Numbered from the stretch's first letter, positions 1 through 9,656 are shown. The stretch is DNA of 13,507 nt from Candidatus Eisenbergiella stercorigallinarum (GCA_019120525.1 DWUW01000124.1:1-13507); one strand, 5' to 3'. Notes: generated from the letters alone by a model not told the origin. A program made the numbers and translations.

Positions 1-2742
<2,742 letters not shown>

Positions 2743-2763
2743 TGCGCACTCCTTCCAAAACGG

Positions 2764-2787
2764 GGACGGCTCCGGCCGGACGCCGCC
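2764..2787 (-). other. Small GC-rich hairpin between rpoB and rpoC
   Basis: In the minus-strand RNA, GGCGGC-G-TCC, a GGCC turn, then GGA-GCCGTCC can fold into a stem of about nine pairs with one bulged G. It lies just upstream of the rpoC Shine-Dalgarno. No U-tract follows, so it is not an intrinsic terminator. It could be an RNA processing or stability element, or simply chance in GC-rich DNA. Seen directly as an inverted repeat; function unknown. Confidence 0.35.
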
Positions 2788-2807
2788 TCCCGTCAAATTG
2801 CAAAAGC

Positions 2808-5800
2808 TTATTCGTCCATATCGTCAAAGCTTTCCTCAAGGTCGAGTTCCAGATCATCTACTGTGCCTTCGTCCTCCGCACTCACAAGCTCTCCGCCTTC
2901 GTTGAACTCCTGATGCTGGTAGCCGAGCGCCCCCAGTGAATCCTTTTCATATTTCTCGTAGCCTTTGGAGTCACCCTCGATCTCATAACGGTAATCCGTA
3001 TCGGAATAATCCACCGTCTCCATGATCTCGACTTCCGTATTGTCGTCGCGCAGCACCCGCACATCCAGGGCAAGGGACTGCAGCTCCTTCAAAAGAACCT
3101 TGAAGGATTCCGGAATGCCGGGCTCAGGGATATTTTCACCCTTAATGATCGCCTCGTAGGTCTTCACACGGCCCACCACGTCGTCGGACTTCACCGTCAG
3201 GATCTCCTGCAGGGTATATGCCGCGCCGTAAGCCTCCAGGGCCCACACTTCCATTTCTCCGAAACGCTGTCCTCCGAACTGCGCCTTACCGCCCAGAGGC
3301 TGCTGCGTTACCAGGGAGTAAGGGCCGGTGGAACGGGCGTGGATCTTATCGTCAACCAGATGATGCAGCTTCAGGTAATGCATGTGGCCGATGGTAACCG
3401 GGCTGTCAAAATATTCTCCGGTCCGTCCATCCCTTAAGCGCACCTTACCGTCGCGGCTGATGGGAACGCCCTTCCACAGTTCTCTGTGGTCCCGGTTCAG
3501 GGAAAGGTACTGCATCACCTCGGGAAGCAGCTCATCCTTATGCTTCGCTTCAAACTCTTCCCAGCTTAAGTTCACGTAATCGTTGGCCAGATCCAGGGTG
3601 TCCATGATGTCGTTTTCATTTGCCCCGTCGAAGACCGGCGTCGCCACGTTGAAGCCAAGCGCTTTGGCCGCCAGGGAAAGATGGATCTCCAGCACCTGCC
3701 CGATATTCATACGGGAAGGCACGCCCAGCGGGTTCAGGACGATATCCAGCGGACGGCCGTTGGGCAGATAAGGCATATCCTCCACGGGAAGCACGCGGGA
3801 AACAACACCTTTGTTTCCGTGACGGCCTGCCATCTTGTCGCCGACTGAAATCTTTCTCTTCTGCGCGATATAAATGCGCACCGCCTGGTTCACGCCCGGG
3901 GACAGCTCATCGCCGTTCTCCCTGGTGAACACCTTGGCGTCCACAACGATTCCGTATTCCCCATGAGGGACCTTCAGGGAGGTATCCCTCACTTCTCTGG
4001 CCTTCTCGCCGAAGATGGCGCGGAGAAGCCTCTCCTCCGCGGTCAGCTCGGTCTCACCCTTGGGGGTTACCTTTCCGACCAGGATATCCCCTGCGCGCAC
4101 CTCCGCGCCGATGCGGATGATTCCCCTGTCGTCCAGGTCCTTTAAGGCATCGTCGCCCACGCCGGGAACGTCTCTGGTGATCTCTTCCGGTCCCAGTTTG
4201 GTATCTCTGGCTTCCGCCTCATATTCTTCGATATGGACGGAAGTATATACATCATCCTGTACCAGACGCTCGCTTAAGAGGACAGCGTCCTCGTAGTTAT
4301 AGCCTTCCCAGGTCATGAAGCCGATCAGCGGGTTCTTGCCCAGCGCCAGCTCGCCTTCGGAGGTGGACGGGCCGTCCGCGATCACCTGTCCCGCGGCAAC
4401 CCGGTTCCCCTTGAACACGATGGGTCTCTGGTTGTAGCAGTTGCTCTGGTTGCTTCTTGCAAACTTGGTCAGATGATATTCAATCTTCTCTCCGTCGTCC
4501 GCCGTCATGCGGATCTTGTCGGAGGATACATAATCGATGGTACCTGCCTTCTTCGCCACCACGCACACGCCGGAGTCAACGGCAGCCTTCACCTCCATAC
4601 CGGTTCCCACAACGGGAGCCTCCGTGGTCAGGAGCGGAACCGCCTGACGCTGCATGTTGGATCCCATCAGGGCGCGGTTCGCGTCGTCGTTCTCCAGGAA
4701 GGGGATCAGCGCGGTCGCCACGGAAAATACCATCTTCGGGGATACGTCCATGAAGTCAAACACGGCCTTCGGGTACGCCTGGGTCTCCTCACGGTAACGG
4801 CCGGAAACCATGTTCCTTACGAAATGTCCGTCCGCGTCCAGCGCCTCATTCGCCTGCGCCACATGGTAGTTATCCTCTTCGTCCGCCGTCATATAGACAA
4901 CCTCGTCCGTCACCCGGGGATTTGCCGGATCGGACTTGTCGATCTTTCTGTAGGGCGCCTCCACGAAGCCGTACTCGTTGATCCTGGCGTAGCAGGCAAG
5001 GGAGTTGATCAGGCCGATGTTCGGTCCTTCCGGCGTCTCAATGGGGCACATCCTTCCATAGTGGGAATAATGTACGTCACGCACCTCGAATCCGGCACGG
5101 TCACGGCTCAGTCCTCCGGGTCCCAGGGCGGAAAGACGTCTCTTATGGGTCAGCTCGCCCAGCGGGTTATTCTGATCCATGAACTGGGACAGCTGGGAGG
5201 AACCGAAGAATTCCTTCACCGCCGCCTGTACGGGCTTGATGTTGATCAGCACCTGCGGGGAAATCTCCTCCGCGTCATGGGTGGTCATGCGCTCGCGGAC
5301 CACTCTCTCCATCCTGGAAAGGCCGATGCGGTACTGGTTCTGCAGAAGCTCGCCCACCGCGCGGATCCGGCGGTTGCCCAGATGGTCGATATCATCGTCG
5401 TTTCCGATGCCATACTCCAGATGGATATTATAGTTAATGGAAGCCAGGATGTCTTCCTTCGTAATATGCTTCGGGATCAGCTTATGGACGTTCTTACGGA
5501 TCGCCTCCGCCAGCTCCTCCGGGTCCCCGGAATGCTCATCCAGAATCTTCTGCAGCTCCGGATAATATACCAGCTCCGTCACGCCAAGCTCTCTCGGATT
5601 GCAGTCCACATAATGGGTAATATCAACCATCATGCTGGAAAGGACCTTCACATTCCTTTCCTCAGTCTGCACATAGACATAGGGAACCGCCGCGTTCTGG
5701 ATCTGGTCCGCCAGCTCCGCCGTCACCTTCGTCCCGGCCGCCGCGATCAGCTCTCCCGTCGTGGTATCCACCACATCCTCCGCCAGCACAAAGCCGCGGA

Positions 5801-6665
5801 TCCGGTTCTTCAGCATCAGCTTCTTATTAAATTTATATCTGCCGACCTTGGCCAGGTCATATCTTCTGGGGTCGAAGAACATGGCGTTGATCAGGCTCTC
5901 CGCGCTCTCCACGCTCAAAGGCTCGCCGGGACGGATCTTCTTGTACAGCTCCAGAAGGCCTTCCTGATAGTTCTCGGCGGTATCCTTCATGAAGCTGGCT
6001 TCGATCTTGGGCTCATCGCCGAACAGCGCGCGGATCTCATCGTTGGTCCCAACGCCCAGGGCGCGGATCAGCACGGTGATCGGAACCTTCCTGGTCCTGT
6101 CCACACGCACATAGAACACATCGTTGGAATCCGTCTCATACTCCAGCCAGGCGCCGCGGTTGGGGATCACTGTGCAGCTGTAGAGCCTCTTGCCGATCTT
6201 GTCATGGCCGATTCCATAGTAAATGCCGGGGGAACGCACCAGCTGGCTGACGATAACACGCTCTGCGCCGTTGATGACGAAGGTGCCCGTCTCAGTCATC
6301 AGGGGGAGGTCGCCCATGAAGATCTCATGCTCCGTAATCTCTTCCTTTTCCTTATTATAAAGGCGGACTCTCACCTTCAGGGGAGCAGCATACGTCGCGT
6401 CTCTTTCCTTGCACTTTTCGATCGAATACTTAACGTCATCCTCACACAGCTCGAAATCCACGAACTCCAGGCTCAGATGGCCGCTGTAGTCTTCGATTGG
6501 AGATATGTCGTCGAAAACCTCTTTCAGCCCGTCGGTCAGAAACCAGTGATAGGAGTCCTTCTGGACTTCGATCAGGTTCGGCATCTCCAATACTTCCTTC
6601 TGCCGTGAATAACTCATACGCATATTCCTGCCTGTGGCAATCGGACGTATTCTGTTCTTTTCCAT
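2808..6665 (-). CDS. rpoB: DNA-directed RNA polymerase subunit beta
   Basis: Second catalytic subunit of RNA polymerase, 1285 aa from the chosen ATG at 6665. That start (MEKNRIRPIATG) is favoured because GGGGTGA lies eight bases upstream; ATG 6671 and GTG 6677 are in frame but too close to, or inside, that SD. Landmarks: the rifampicin-resistance region at about 488-520 (GSSQLSQFMDQNNPLGELTH) keeps D497, H507 and S512, equivalent to E. coli D516, H526 and S531, so it looks rifampicin-sensitive; the active-site segment GDKMAGRHGNKG is at 942-953 with both lysines; the C-terminal RpoC-contact segment (GGKAQFGGQRFGEMEVWALE) is near 1125-1145. The final 80 or so residues form an acidic tail beyond the conserved core, making it longer than Bacillus RpoB (roughly 1190 aa). 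Preceded by its own promoter and leader, followed by rpoC. Identification is secure; the start is likely. Confidence 0.98.
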   Translation of the reverse strand: MEKNRIRPIATGRNMRMSYSRQKEVLEMPNLIEVQKDSYHWFLTDGLKEVFDDISPIEDYSGHLSLEFVDFELCEDDVKYSIEKCKERDATYAAPLKVRVRLYNKEKEEITEHEIFMGDLPLMTETGTFVINGAERVIVSQLVRSPGIYYGIGHDKIGKRLYSCTVIPNRGAWLEYETDSNDVFYVRVDRTRKVPITVLIRALGVGTNDEIRALFGDEPKIEASFMKDTAENYQEGLLELYKKIRPGEPLSVESAESLINAMFFDPRRYDLAKVGRYKFNKKLMLKNRIRGFVLAEDVVDTTTGELIAAAGTKVTAELADQIQNAAVPYVYVQTEERNVKVLSSMMVDITHYVDCNPRELGVTELVYYPELQKILDEHSGDPEELAEAIRKNVHKLIPKHITKEDILASINYNIHLEYGIGNDDDIDHLGNRRIRAVGELLQNQYRIGLSRMERVVRERMTTHDAEEISPQVLINIKPVQAAVKEFFGSSQLSQFMDQNNPLGELTHKRRLSALGPGGLSRDRAGFEVRDVHYSHYGRMCPIETPEGPNIGLINSLACYARINEYGFVEAPYRKIDKSDPANPRVTDEVVYMTADEEDNYHVAQANEALDADGHFVRNMVSGRYREETQAYPKAVFDFMDVSPKMVFSVATALIPFLENDDANRALMGSNMQRQAVPLLTTEAPVVGTGMEVKAAVDSGVCVVAKKAGTIDYVSSDKIRMTADDGEKIEYHLTKFARSNQSNCYNQRPIVFKGNRVAAGQVIADGPSTSEGELALGKNPLIGFMTWEGYNYEDAVLLSERLVQDDVYTSVHIEEYEAEARDTKLGPEEITRDVPGVGDDALKDLDDRGIIRIGAEVRAGDILVGKVTPKGETELTAEERLLRAIFGEKAREVRDTSLKVPHGEYGIVVDAKVFTRENGDELSPGVNQAVRIYIAQKRKISVGDKMAGRHGNKGVVSRVLPVEDMPYLPNGRPLDIVLNPLGVPSRMNIGQVLEIHLSLAAKALGFNVATPVFDGANENDIMDTLDLANDYVNLSWEEFEAKHKDELLPEVMQYLSLNRDHRELWKGVPISRDGKVRLRDGRTGEYFDSPVTIGHMHYLKLHHLVDDKIHARSTGPYSLVTQQPLGGKAQFGGQRFGEMEVWALEAYGAAYTLQEILTVKSDDVVGRVKTYEAIIKGENIPEPGIPESFKVLLKELQSLALDVRVLRDDNTEVEIMETVDYSDTDYRYEIEGDSKGYEKYEKDSLGALGYQHQEFNEGGELVSAEDEGTVDDLELDLEESFDDMDE

Positions 6666-6673
6666 TGACATTT

Positions 6674-6680
6674 TCACCCC
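6674..6680 (-). promoter_or_regulatory. Ribosome binding site that selects the rpoB start
   Basis: The minus strand reads GGGGTGA, matching the GGTGA end of the anti-SD complement. The space to ATG 6665 is eight bases, to ATG 6671 only two, and GTG 6677 lies within it. This favours 6665 as the start. The first residues (MEKNRIRP) also match the beginning I expect for clostridial RpoB. Confidence 0.65.
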
Positions 6681-6794
6681 GTTCTAATGATTTGCCCGCC
6701 GAACCTCATGGCCGGCGAACAGTCGGCTGCAGGCGGCAAAGCCCTCCGGCAGCAGTCAGCGCGATACTTTATTTCCGGTTTTTCGCACAAAAAT

Positions 6795-6853
6795 AGTATA
6801 GCATACCACAATAGTGCACTATCCAGTATACTACAAGCATTCAGGCCAGTCAA
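6795..6853 (-). promoter_or_regulatory. Promoter for rpoBC (vegetative sigma type), with a second downstream -10
   Basis: On the minus strand, TTGACT at 6853-6848 (5/6 of the consensus) and TATACT at 6830-6825 (5/6) are separated by exactly 17 bases, predicting a start near 6818 and a leader of about 150 bases before rpoB. Upstream, 6854-6885 is AT-rich and could act as an UP element. A second TATACT at 6800-6795 carries an extended TGC but has only a poor -35 (GATAGT). Both are read directly; promoter activity is inferred. Confidence 0.7.
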
Positions 6854-6896
6854 CCTGAAATTTTACATAATTTACATTTTCTGCCGGACAGCACAA

Positions 6897-6936
6897 CGAA
6901 CCGCCGTCTGCCGGTTTCCCGGCAAACGGCGGTTCG
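6897..6936 (-). promoter_or_regulatory. GNRA-capped long hairpin after rplL (partial terminator or processing site)
   Basis: Two 18-base arms (6897-6914 and 6919-6936) are complementary, with a 4-base loop. In minus-strand RNA the single irregular pair is a G-U wobble and the loop is GAAA, a GNRA tetraloop; in plus-strand RNA it would be an A-C mismatch and a UUUC loop. The structure therefore belongs to the rplL-rpoB transcript. It begins 24 bases past the rplL stop. The downstream run (TTGTGCTGT) is only weakly U-rich, so complete intrinsic termination is unlikely. A role in lowering read-through into rpoBC or protecting the rplJL mRNA 3' end is inferred. Confidence 0.75.
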
Positions 6937-6960
6937 CATATCTTCGCTTCACGAAAAGAC

Positions 6961-7338
6961 TTATTTAAGGGTAACCTTAGCGCCTTCCGCTTCCAGCTTG
7001 GACTTGATCTCTTCTGCTTCTTCCTTGGAAGCGCCTTCCTTAACAACCTTGGGAGCGCCGTCAACAACGTCCTTCGCTTCCTTCAGGCCAAGGCCGGTAA
7101 CCTCGCGGACAACCTTGATAACCTTAACCTTGTTCGGGCCAACCTCGGTCAGCTCAACGTCGAACTCGGTCTTCTCCTCAGCGGCAGCAGCCTCACCTGC
7201 GCCAGCTGCTGCAACAACAACGCCGGCTGCAGCGGATACGCCGAACTCTTCCTCGCATGCCTTTACCAGATCGTTCAGTTCCAGTACGGACAGCTCTTTG
7301 ATCGCATCGATAATTTCCTGAGTGGATAACTTAGCCAT
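6961..7338 (-). CDS. rplL: 50S ribosomal protein L7/L12
   Basis: Acidic stalk protein of the large ribosomal subunit; dimers bind L10 and recruit and stimulate translational GTPases. The 125-aa length is typical. The ATG at 7338 has GGAGGT seven bases upstream and starts MAKLSTQEIIDAI; the frame is open further upstream, but only as junk overlapping the 3' end of rplJ. Domains: N-terminal dimerisation and L10-binding helices (about 1-32), an Ala/Gly-rich flexible hinge (about 33-56) and the globular C-terminal domain (57-125) with the conserved TGLGLKEAK factor-binding helix at 81-89. It lies 37 bases after rplJ and is followed by the long hairpin at 6897-6936. Co-transcribed with rplJ under the L10 leader. 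No irregularities. Confidence 0.98.
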   Translation of the reverse strand: MAKLSTQEIIDAIKELSVLELNDLVKACEEEFGVSAAAGVVVAAAGAGEAAAAEEKTEFDVELTEVGPNKVKVIKVVREVTGLGLKEAKDVVDGAPKVVKEGASKEEAEEIKSKLEAEGAKVTLK

Positions 7339-7375
7339 TTTTTCTACCTCCGTTTCGTTTTCCTGACAAAAATCC

Positions 7376-7930
7376 TTATTCTGCCGCGGGAGCTTCCGCT
7401 TCCGCAGGCGCCGCTTCCTCTGCGGGAGCAGCTTCACATCCGGCAGCTCCGCCTTTCTCAGCAAGCTGCTTCATAACACGTGCAAAGTTTGCAATCGGGG
7501 ACTGCATGCTTCCAAGCAGTCTGGAAAGCAGTTCTTCCCTGGAAGGGATCTGGGAGATTGCAGCCATCCCCTTCGCGTCATATACGGTGCCTTCCACAAC
7601 GCCGGCTTTGATCTCAAGCTTGTCAGCGGTCTTTGCGAACTTCGCGATCTCTCTGGCGGGAGCCGTAGCGTCCGTGGTGGAGATTGCGATCGCGCTGGGG
7701 CCTTCCAGATAAGGAGCAAGCGCTTCAAAGTCCGTTCCCTTGAAAGCAAAGTTCATCATCGTGTTCTTGTAGACCTTGTAGTTGATCCCGGCTTCACGAA
7801 GCTGCTTACGCAGAGCGGTATCCTGCTCAACGGTAAGTCCGCGGTAATCAACCAGAACGACTGACTGCGCGTCCTTGATCGCTTCGGAAATCTCCGCAAC
7901 GACAGGCGCCTTCTGTTCTACCTTTGCCAT
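7376..7930 (-). CDS. rplJ: 50S ribosomal protein L10
   Basis: Base of the ribosomal stalk, linking 23S rRNA (L11 region) to L7/L12 dimers; in Firmicutes the L10(L12)4 complex also binds its own leader mRNA. The 184-aa product starts MAKVEQKAPVVAEI at ATG 7930, with a near-perfect SD (AAGGAGGT) six bases upstream. The N-terminal RNA-binding domain includes the conserved VVLVDYRGLTVEQ and INYKVYKNTM segments (about 24-58), followed by the alpha-helical L12-binding tail. The C-terminus carries an Ala/Glu/Pro-rich extension (about 159-184), so the protein is somewhat longer than the roughly 165 aa of Bacillus L10. It is the first gene of the rplJL unit. The L11/L1 genes (rplK-rplA), usually just upstream, are absent here. 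Confidence 0.98.
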   Translation of the reverse strand: MAKVEQKAPVVAEISEAIKDAQSVVLVDYRGLTVEQDTALRKQLREAGINYKVYKNTMMNFAFKGTDFEALAPYLEGPSAIAISTTDATAPAREIAKFAKTADKLEIKAGVVEGTVYDAKGMAAISQIPSREELLSRLLGSMQSPIANFARVMKQLAEKGGAAGCEAAPAEEAAPAEAEAPAAE

Positions 7931-8016
7931 TTCTTTACCTCCTTATAGATTTTTTCTGAAAATACATTCAGTGCCGAAAAGGAGCAAACGGCCCGCCCTG
8001 AAGGCGGTTTTTCCAG

Positions 8017-8048
8017 AAAAAAAGCCCTCCGCGAAGACGCGGAGAGCT
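8017..8048 (-). terminator. Intrinsic terminator in the L10 leader (attenuator)
   Basis: Minus-strand RNA AGCTCTCCGCG (8048-8038), loop TCTT, CGCGGAGGGCT (8033-8023) forms an 11-bp stem with one U-G pair, running straight into seven U residues (8023-8017). It lies about 120 bases downstream of the promoter and about 90 bases upstream of the rplJ start, so it must act by premature termination. A minor 5-bp hairpin (7993-8007) follows it. Confidence 0.9.
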
Positions 8049-8168
8049 TAACCTTTCCCAAATCAGGCTGTATCACAGCCGTATGCGCGTTAACTCTTCC
8101 CTCGGCAGGCGTTTCCCACTTACACCGTGATCCGGTACCTGCTGTCTTCGGCAAGGTTCAGATGAACC
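8049..8168 (-). promoter_or_regulatory. Ribosomal protein L10 leader (L10(L12)4-responsive aptamer)
   Basis: The RNA carries the L10-leader signature: GCCGAAGACAGCAGG (8152-8138) followed by the complementary CCTGCCGAGG (8109-8100), giving a helix with an internal GA-containing kink-turn-like bulge. An outer closing helix can form between AACCTTGCC (8159-8151) and GGGAAAGGTT (about 8060-8051). A 5' hairpin (8170-8153; AAGGTTC / GAACCTT) competes for the same AACCTT strand. In Bacillus subtilis, L10(L12)4 binding to this leader promotes transcription attenuation of rplJL; the terminator at 8017-8048 fits that model. Motif seen directly; mechanism transferred from the family. Confidence 0.88.
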
Positions 8169-8174
8169 TTTTAC

Positions 8175-8203
8175 AAACTACCATACAGAGCGGGGTTTGT
8201 CAA
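8175..8203 (-). promoter_or_regulatory. Promoter for rplJL(-rpoBC)
   Basis: A perfect -35 TTGACA (8203-8198), a 17-base spacer and TAGTTT (8180-8175) preceded by TGG, which makes it an extended -10. The predicted start is near 8168, giving a leader of about 238 bases before rplJ. The promoter lies only 31 bases beyond the capA stop codon. Confidence 0.85.
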
Positions 8204-8206
8204 GCA

Positions 8207-8240
8207 CTTTTTCAGGCAGAAACTCTTTTCTTTTTCAGGC
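8207..8240 (-). repeat. 11-bp direct repeat spanning the capA stop codon
   Basis: GCCTGAAAAAG occurs at 8240-8230 (containing the capA TGA) and again at 8217-8207, with 12 bases between. The second copy lies immediately upstream of the rplJ -35 box. It may be a small local duplication or a paired protein-binding site; nothing in the sequence decides between these. Confidence 0.5.
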
Positions 8241-9563
8241 CGGGACGCTTCTCTTACGCGCCGCCGGCACGGCACCGGCCTGAGAAGCGACGCCCTGTAC
8301 GTCCTGGGCCGTCCAGGGATATACAAAGCCCTCCGCGTCGATCGTCACCTCCGGCGAGAGACTCTGCATGTGCCCGATCACACGGGCCTTTTCCTCACCG
8401 GCAAGAAGGCTCGTCCTGCAGTCCTTCTGGATGGCGGGCAGGAAACGGAAGGAGGCAAGCTGCCCGGTCTGCGCGTCCAGCGTAACCTCCACCAGACAGG
8501 TATCCTGCGTCCTGGAATTGAACAGGAAATTCCCCACACTGTAGATCACGGGCGTATCCCCGATAAACTCGATCCCCTGCAGCACATGGGGATGGTCCCC
8601 GATGATCAGGTCCGCGCCCGCCTGCGCGATCAGCGGCGCCTGCTCCTTCTGCGCCCAGTCCAGCTCCGTGGTGCTTTCCGTCCCCCAATGGACATAGACG
8701 ACCACAAAATCGCTCACGGCCTTCGCCTTCTGGATCTCGGAAAGAAGCAGATCCACATCCCTGCAGCGGAAGACCCCCGGAGAGCTCTCCGTCGCTCCCT
8801 TCGTATCCGGATTATCCATCCGTTCGATCTGGGTGGCGGAAAGAAAAGCGATCTTTACATTTTCACTGACAAAATACACGGGACGGACCGCTTCCGCCAG
8901 ATTGCGCCCCGCTCCCACCCAGGGTATCCCCGCGGCCGCGAGCGTATCCAGCGTATCCAGGAGGGAAATCTCCCCGTAATCATAGGCATGGTTGTTCGCC
9001 AGTGACACAAGATCCGCGCCCATCTCGGAAAGCAGGGACGCATGGGCGGGATCCGCGCGGAAGGTAAAGGCCTTCCCCGCGGTAGGCGTCCCTCTCTTTG
9101 TATAGGTAAATTCATTGTTTACCATGAACAGATCCGCGCCCCTCATTTCCTCCAGGATCGCCGGATCAAACCCCGCCTCCACCAGGCTGCCGCCGCCCGC
9201 GCGGCTCTTCATCCGCACCATGATGCTGTAGCTGTCGTCAAACAAAATATCCCCGGCAAAAGCGAGCGTGATCTCCCCTTCCTTTGCGGGAACCAGCGGA
9301 AAAGCATTCTGGGCAGCCATAAGCGCCGGATCCGAAAGAAGCTCCGCGTATTTCCCTTCCGCAAGAGCCCCCCCTTCCGCCGGACCCGCCTCCTCCTTTT
9401 CCTCCTGGATGATGGTAACTCCCGTAACCTGTACCGATTCCAGCTCCGCGCCCTCTCCCAGCACCGTCCATCCCGTCAGCAGCAGCGTAACTCCCACCGA
9501 CGCGGCCAGAAATACGATGATCCCGGGCAGCGGCAGCCGCCGTCTCCTTCTCCCTTCGCGCAC
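8235..9563 (-). CDS. CapA-family (PGA_cap) membrane-anchored metallophosphatase-like protein
   Basis: The 442-aa protein begins with a GTG at 9563, preceded by GGAGG with six bases' spacing. The N-terminus (REGRRRRR) plus a hydrophobic stretch at about 12-31 predicts a type II membrane anchor with the rest outside the cell. The PGA_cap/CapA fold follows from about 97 to 350: GDILF (104-108), NNEFT (149-153), LANNHAYDYG (188-197), VHWG (291-294), GDHPHVLQG (322-330) and YSVGNFLF (341-348). Asp105, Asn150, His192, His292, His324 and His326 are the likely metal ligands by analogy with calcineurin-like phosphoesterases. Family members include CapA/PgsA of poly-gamma-glutamate capsule synthesis, but no pgsB/C partner is nearby, so a polyglutamate role is not shown. 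The C-terminus (Arg/Lys/Ala-rich) is unstructured. Transcribed toward rplJ with no terminator between. Confidence 0.9.
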   Translation of the reverse strand: MREGRRRRRLPLPGIIVFLAASVGVTLLLTGWTVLGEGAELESVQVTGVTIIQEEKEEAGPAEGGALAEGKYAELLSDPALMAAQNAFPLVPAKEGEITLAFAGDILFDDSYSIMVRMKSRAGGGSLVEAGFDPAILEEMRGADLFMVNNEFTYTKRGTPTAGKAFTFRADPAHASLLSEMGADLVSLANNHAYDYGEISLLDTLDTLAAAGIPWVGAGRNLAEAVRPVYFVSENVKIAFLSATQIERMDNPDTKGATESSPGVFRCRDVDLLLSEIQKAKAVSDFVVVYVHWGTESTTELDWAQKEQAPLIAQAGADLIIGDHPHVLQGIEFIGDTPVIYSVGNFLFNSRTQDTCLVEVTLDAQTGQLASFRFLPAIQKDCRTSLLAGEEKARVIGHMQSLSPEVTIDAEGFVYPWTAQDVQGVASQAGAVPAARKRSVPA

Positions 9564-9603
9564 TGTTTTCCTCCCCTCTGAATCCCCATACCGGAGCGCA
9601 GAC

Positions 9604-9656
9604 GGCGGGGTGAAGAAAAATCACGGATGCGATTTCTCTTCTGCCCCCCCACCGCC
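9604..9656 (-). other. Imperfect hairpin in the capA 5' leader
   Basis: GAAGAGAAATC (9641-9631) pairs with GATTTTTCTTC (9622-9612) across an 8-base loop. The pairing continues outward to a G-run opposite CCCC and GGCGG opposite CCGCC. In minus-strand RNA the only irregularity in the inner 11 bp is a G-U pair; in plus-strand RNA it becomes A-C, so the fold suits the capA transcript. No U-tract follows the stem, so it is not a classic terminator. Regulatory function is inferred only. Confidence 0.45.

Noticed and set aside
4473..6608. 711-codon open frame on the plus strand, antisense to rpoB
   Set aside because: It lies wholly inside rpoB, has no ribosome binding site and reads as a low-complexity His/Leu/Arg/Gly mixture. 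It is a by-product of GC-rich codon bias in the real gene.
6961..7464. Extended 167-aa version of L7/L12
   Set aside because: The extra 42 N-terminal residues overlap the end of rplJ and are not protein-like; ATG 7338 has a strong SD and the correct L7/L12 N-terminus.
7993..8007. Second terminator downstream of the L10 attenuator (CCGCC / GGCGG)
   Set aside because: The stem is only 5 bp and no U-tract follows directly; it is too weak to call.
7918..8154. 78-codon minus-strand open frame in the L10 leader, as a possible leader peptide
   Set aside because: It would cover the aptamer and terminator and overlap the rplJ start. It has no convincing SD and the region is explained by RNA structure.
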